Part shown: positions 60,738-64,000 of the stretch, one piece after another | Position numbering within the stretch: the first letter of the stretch is position 1 | How the letters are laid out: every line of letters begins with the position of its first letter | Source of the DNA: Lacrimispora sphenoides | GTDB taxonomy: Bacteria; Bacillota; Clostridia; Lachnospirales; Lachnospiraceae | Direction: 5' to 3' | Length of the DNA: 64,000 bases | NCBI RefSeq assembly: GCF_900105215.1 | Contig: NZ_FOIP01000002.1 | Location: forward strand, 1,674,001 to 1,738,000 | Program-made: the position numbers and the translations under genes | Notes under the pieces: model-generated | What the model was told of the DNA's origin: nothing | The model's database searches: none | The model's input: the letters and a program-made list of their open reading frames with translations, nothing else

Positions 60738-62441
60738 TTATACAGGAAGGCTGTCGCTCACGCATAAAGCGCCGTATCCAAGCTCAGGATTGGGATATTT
60801 CGTAATTCCGGGCAGAGGCCTGGCACCGCGAATAAAATAAGCCTTAACCTTTTCCCCGAACAGAAACGGATCCCTTCCATCCACAATTCCCCACTGCATC
60901 AAAAGGGCGGCGCTGCCAGTGACAAAAGGAGTTGCAAAGGACGTACCTGTTACCGACTCATATCCGCCTCCGGCCCTTGCCGCAATGATCCCCACTCCTG
61001 GAGCAGCCAGATCCGGTTTTACCAGATTGGTTCTTCTTGTAAATCCTCTGCCGGAAAAATCCGCATAAGACTGATAAGTATCATCATATGCTCCCACGGA
61101 AATGACCTTGTTGGCCGTAGATGGAATGGTCAAAGTGGTTTCAGGCGTGGCTCTTAAAAACCTGGTAGTCTCGCTCAGCACTCCGGCGGACGGGAGCCAG
61201 AGATCGTATTTACCTTCCACGATCTGTCTGGGAGTCAGGCGGAATTTCCATATCCCGCTGTCAATATAGGTATCGAGAGGAAGGAAATCCATATAAATTT
61301 CCTGTGCCACACTGTAAGGTCCGGGCTTCCCATAGTACAGCAAAATCCTTGTATTTCCATAGTTTATGGTTTGAGGTCCCAGGCTGCTGCTGATGGGTCC
61401 GATCACCACTCCGGAAGGTGTTATAATGCTGATGTCAAATAAATCTGCATAAGATTTCCATAGCTGTACACTGAAGCTTCGCTGGTATTGTCCCACGCTC
61501 AGCTCAATTTCCTCGGGACTTGACATTGTCAGGGTTCCGGAAATATGGCCGCCAGCCACCCCTTCGTTACCTGTTCCTACCACAATCACTGTCTTCCCGT
61601 AATTGGATAAGTCATCAAGAAAGGTCTCTAAAAGGCTGGTGCCGTCATGGGATCCATAAGTATTACCAAAGCTTAAATTAATGGCCAGGGGCATCTGCAT
61701 ACTTACCGCTTGTTGTACTGCAAAATTGACCGCACGCATAAGTTCTGTTGTCCTGGGAAACCCGCCTTCCTGAGGAACTCCAAGCTTTACAACTAAAAGC
61801 GGGCTTTCAAAAGCGATTCCCCGGTATTGTCCCCTGTTTTCCCTTCCGTTTCCGGCCGCTATGGATGCCACGGCTGTGCCATGGCCGGAGATATCTACGC
61901 TTGGAACCAGCTTTCTGGCCTCTGTCCTGCTACCGGTAGCCAGGGCGGCATTGATTTCTTCTGCAGTAAACACCCGGTCCAGTGTCTGATCCCACAGCGC
62001 TACGATCCTGGTCGTACCGTCATCATTCCGGAAATCAGCGTGGTAATAATCAATCCCCGAATCAATGATGGCTACCAAAACTCCCCTTCCGGTAAGAGGA
62101 TTGCTTCCCTGCTGGACCAAATTGACACAAGAGGCCGACTTTGCCTGGTTGATGGCAAAAAACAGCCTCTTTGGTTTTTCAACATATTCGATTTGAGGCA
62201 AGGCACTTAACTGGTCAATAAGGGATTCCGGAACTGTAAGTATGGAGTATTCGTTTACCATTTGCTCCACCCGGATTCCAATAAGGGAAAGATTGCTTAT
62301 ATCTCCGGAATGCTTAACGATCACATCCCAAGTTTTTTCCTCGGGATTATATCCTACATTTAAATTGCCTGATTTTTCACGCTCTTCAGGAGTTGCGCTG
62401 AGGGCAAGATTTAACAGGACTTCCAGCTTTTGATCTTGCAT
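60738..62441 (-). CDS. S8 family (subtilisin-like) protease, Csp-like
   Basis: 567 residues. An N-terminal prodomain (about 1-100) is followed by the catalytic domain with Asp in VAIIDSGID (about 125), His in DISGHGTAVASIAAG (about 190) and Ser in GTSFATPFVTGSAALL (about 505), interrupted by a large insert (about 305-430) typical of clostridial Csp-type germination proteases. No signal peptide is seen. Possibly spore-associated, activating cortex hydrolase, given the SpoIID-like gene upstream. ATG 62441 (AGGA upstream) is preferred over 62468. Confidence 0.82.
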   Translation of the reverse strand: MQDQKLEVLLNLALSATPEEREKSGNLNVGYNPEEKTWDVIVKHSGDISNLSLIGIRVEQMVNEYSILTVPESLIDQLSALPQIEYVEKPKRLFFAINQAKSASCVNLVQQGSNPLTGRGVLVAIIDSGIDYYHADFRNDDGTTRIVALWDQTLDRVFTAEEINAALATGSRTEARKLVPSVDISGHGTAVASIAAGNGRENRGQYRGIAFESPLLVVKLGVPQEGGFPRTTELMRAVNFAVQQAVSMQMPLAINLSFGNTYGSHDGTSLLETFLDDLSNYGKTVIVVGTGNEGVAGGHISGTLTMSSPEEIELSVGQYQRSFSVQLWKSYADLFDISIITPSGVVIGPISSSLGPQTINYGNTRILLYYGKPGPYSVAQEIYMDFLPLDTYIDSGIWKFRLTPRQIVEGKYDLWLPSAGVLSETTRFLRATPETTLTIPSTANKVISVGAYDDTYQSYADFSGRGFTRRTNLVKPDLAAPGVGIIAARAGGGYESVTGTSFATPFVTGSAALLMQWGIVDGRDPFLFGEKVKAYFIRGARPLPGITKYPNPELGYGALCVSDSLPV

Positions 62442-62489
62442 ACGACATTCCTGTGTTTTTTCTATCATCCTACGCTGGAACTGTCATTC

Positions 62490-64000
62490 TCATTCCTTAC
62501 TCTGCTCTGCTTCCCGCACTTCCGTGTCGTGATAGAAGAATTTTAAGATATCCTCAAAGTTCTTTCCGCTCTTTGCCATGGCCTGAGCCCCATTCTGGCT
62601 CATTCCAACACCATGCCCAAAGCCTCCCCCGTAGATATGAAAGGTTGTAATGTTATTGTCATCAACGCCCTGATTTTCTATTGCAATATAGGCACTGGGA
62701 AGGGAGTCAAAATTCTTCATGAGAGTACCATCAAGCTTTGTAATGGTCATATATTTATTTCCAAGCTTTGCCCTTACCTGTCCTTCCCCATTGATGGTCA
62801 TGACGCCGTCGGATCCTTCGACCCTTAGTTTTTTAACAATTCCGCCTACTCCACGTTCTGTTACAGTAATGTTCAGGATCGATCCTACTTCGGTGATCTC
62901 TTCCTCCAGCTGCCGGTTCGTGACGGTGGTTTCCCATCGGTACATGGGGAATCCTGAATCAAAGGCTGGATAATCTTTTTTCTTTATAAATTCATCAAAA
63001 TCAGAATTTGTCGACAGATTTAATACTCCCCTGCTATCCTGTAGAAGACTGCCATCCAGATAGGGAAACCCAGCCGGATCACCTCCCCATATGCTCCCGT
63101 CGGTCGTATGTCCGCAAGAGGTGGAGAAATAAAAGGCTTCTATAGGTTTATCATTATAAAACAACAGCTTTCCATAAGTCTCACGTACCGCTTCTTCTGT
63201 TTTTGATGCGGACTGCAGATTGTTATAAACCTGGAATCTGGTGCTGTCATCCACATGGGCTCCGTATTTGCTGTAGGTGTTGCTCTGGATCTGACGGAAC
63301 GCATAGGTTCTGGCACAGACAGCCTGAGCTTTTAAGGCTTCCTTTTCATAGCTGTCAGGCATCTCACTGGGAACAACCTTTGTCAGATAATCCTCCAGGT
63401 ACAACTCATTGACTAAAAGCAGCCCATCGGCTTCCTTACGTATCTCAATCGTACCGTCATAGGCCGGGGTGCCATAGGACCTCTGGATGGAATTAACGGA
63501 AATGGAGTCTCCTTTTTCTAAAGGTGCGATTACAATCCGTCCATCCTTTAGCCGCTCATCTGAGGTATCAATAATCACTTCTGCCTTTGGAGGCACTTTT
63601 ACCGCCTTCTCGCCATAGGTCAATAACAGGCCGCTTTCAGCAGACAGGGTTACAGACGGTTGAAAGATCGATTGGAAATTGGTGGACATCAAAAGGACAC
63701 GAATGCTCTTTGCATCAAATTCCCTTACTAGCAAGGCAGCACATATCCTGCCATGGGCAACAACAAAATCCTGTATATCATATCCTACCAGAATATCGGA
63801 GACACTGCGTTCTTCAAGCTGACCGTATAACCGGTATACTTTAAAATCTTTATCCAGTTTTAAGCTGCCATACCCCTCAACCTCAATAGAATCATCCTTC
63901 ACCGCGAGAACCTTTCCCGATATCTTCTTTTTCTTCAAGGTGACCTTTTGAAGGCTTCCTCTTTTTAAACTGATATCCGCAATATTATTGGCAAAATCCT
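62490..64000 (-). CDS. SpoIID/LytB domain protein, 5' end outside window
   Basis: At least 503 codons; the frame is open to the window edge, so the start lies beyond 64000. A TTG at 63938 is in frame but has no ribosome site. The central and C-terminal part is the SpoIID fold: LYLEDYLTKVVPSEMPDSYEKEALKAQAVCARTYA, STSCGHT and GFGHGVGMSQNGAQAMA. SpoIID-type proteins are lytic transglycosylases of denuded glycan used in engulfment; paralogues act in vegetative wall turnover. The S8 protease gene follows closely. Confidence 0.85.
   Translation of the reverse strand, partial: DFANNIADISLKRGSLQKVTLKKKKISGKVLAVKDDSIEVEGYGSLKLDKDFKVYRLYGQLEERSVSDILVGYDIQDFVVAHGRICAALLVREFDAKSIRVLLMSTNFQSIFQPSVTLSAESGLLLTYGEKAVKVPPKAEVIIDTSDERLKDGRIVIAPLEKGDSISVNSIQRSYGTPAYDGTIEIRKEADGLLLVNELYLEDYLTKVVPSEMPDSYEKEALKAQAVCARTYAFRQIQSNTYSKYGAHVDDSTRFQVYNNLQSASKTEEAVRETYGKLLFYNDKPIEAFYFSTSCGHTTDGSIWGGDPAGFPYLDGSLLQDSRGVLNLSTNSDFDEFIKKKDYPAFDSGFPMYRWETTVTNRQLEEEITEVGSILNITVTERGVGGIVKKLRVEGSDGVMTINGEGQVRAKLGNKYMTITKLDGTLMKNFDSLPSAYIAIENQGVDDNNITTFHIYGGGFGHGVGMSQNGAQAMAKSGKNFEDILKFFYHDTEVREAEQSKE

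Noticed and set aside
1..64000. CRISPR arrays, tRNA genes and rRNA genes
   Set aside because: I looked for regularly spaced repeats, tRNA-like cloverleaf blocks and rRNA landmarks and saw none; only rnpB and riboswitches were found.

Overview
The window looks like chromosome of a spore-forming, anaerobic, motile clostridium of the Lachnospiraceae, probably close to Lacrimispora / the Clostridium saccharolyticum group. This placement is an inference from the gene mix: sporulation genes (interrupted sigK, ytaF, a SpoIID-like protein, an S8 protease), a flagellin lysine methylase, a PurO-type purine ending, THF and ZTP riboswitches, and a dgt-dnaG-rpoD-trmK-nif3 cluster. Most genes lie on the minus strand.

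Region by region. 1-13.6 kb: the 5' part of an SH3b-repeat protein; an ABC uptake system of the TrpXYZ type; a YitT-family protein; galT; a Gx-type membrane protein; DegV; a Na/Pi-symporter-PhoB-PhoR operon behind a phased array of Pho-box-like repeats; and a membrane dipeptidase. 13.7-20.8 kb: an efflux operon (SLH protein, HlyD-type adaptor, MacB-type ATPase and permease) facing a divergent two-component system that probably controls it. 20.8-31.5 kb: an alarmone synthetase, an Mrp ATPase with a HAD phosphatase, a folate ECF S component behind a THF riboswitch, PAP2, lrgAB, a flagellin methylase, ytaF, and a PTS operon (licT-IIA-HPr-IIBC) behind a RAT antiterminator. 31.5-37.4 kb: an oligopeptide-type ABC operon.

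37.4-44.0 kb holds the most striking feature. The mother-cell sigma factor gene sigK is split. Its 3' part is at 37404-37772 and its 5' part at 43712-43993, with 5957 bp of intervening DNA. This is a 'skin' element with its own large serine recombinase, a small divergent ORF that could be a directionality factor, and, as cargo, a [NiFe] hydrogenase operon (maturation protease, HypA-like protein, cytochrome-b5-like protein, small subunit, large subunit). The predicted crossover rebuilds a 210-residue SigK exactly. A 7-bp inverted repeat is centred on the shared AA of the core. The hydrogenase large-subunit frame carries one in-frame TGA at a position that probably encoded tryptophan.

44.0-50.2 kb: a ZTP-riboswitch-controlled purO-purH pair and a second MacB-type ABC operon with a large COG1361-like surface protein. 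50.5-64 kb: pyrBI, rnpB, a TGS-uridine-kinase fusion, nif3, trmK, rpoD, dnaG, dgt, an AraC regulator, an S8 protease and a SpoIID-like protein cut by the window end. Two unrelated genes (PAP2 and the second ABC ATPase) share a structured leader motif with a covarying base pair, which may be an undescribed RNA element.
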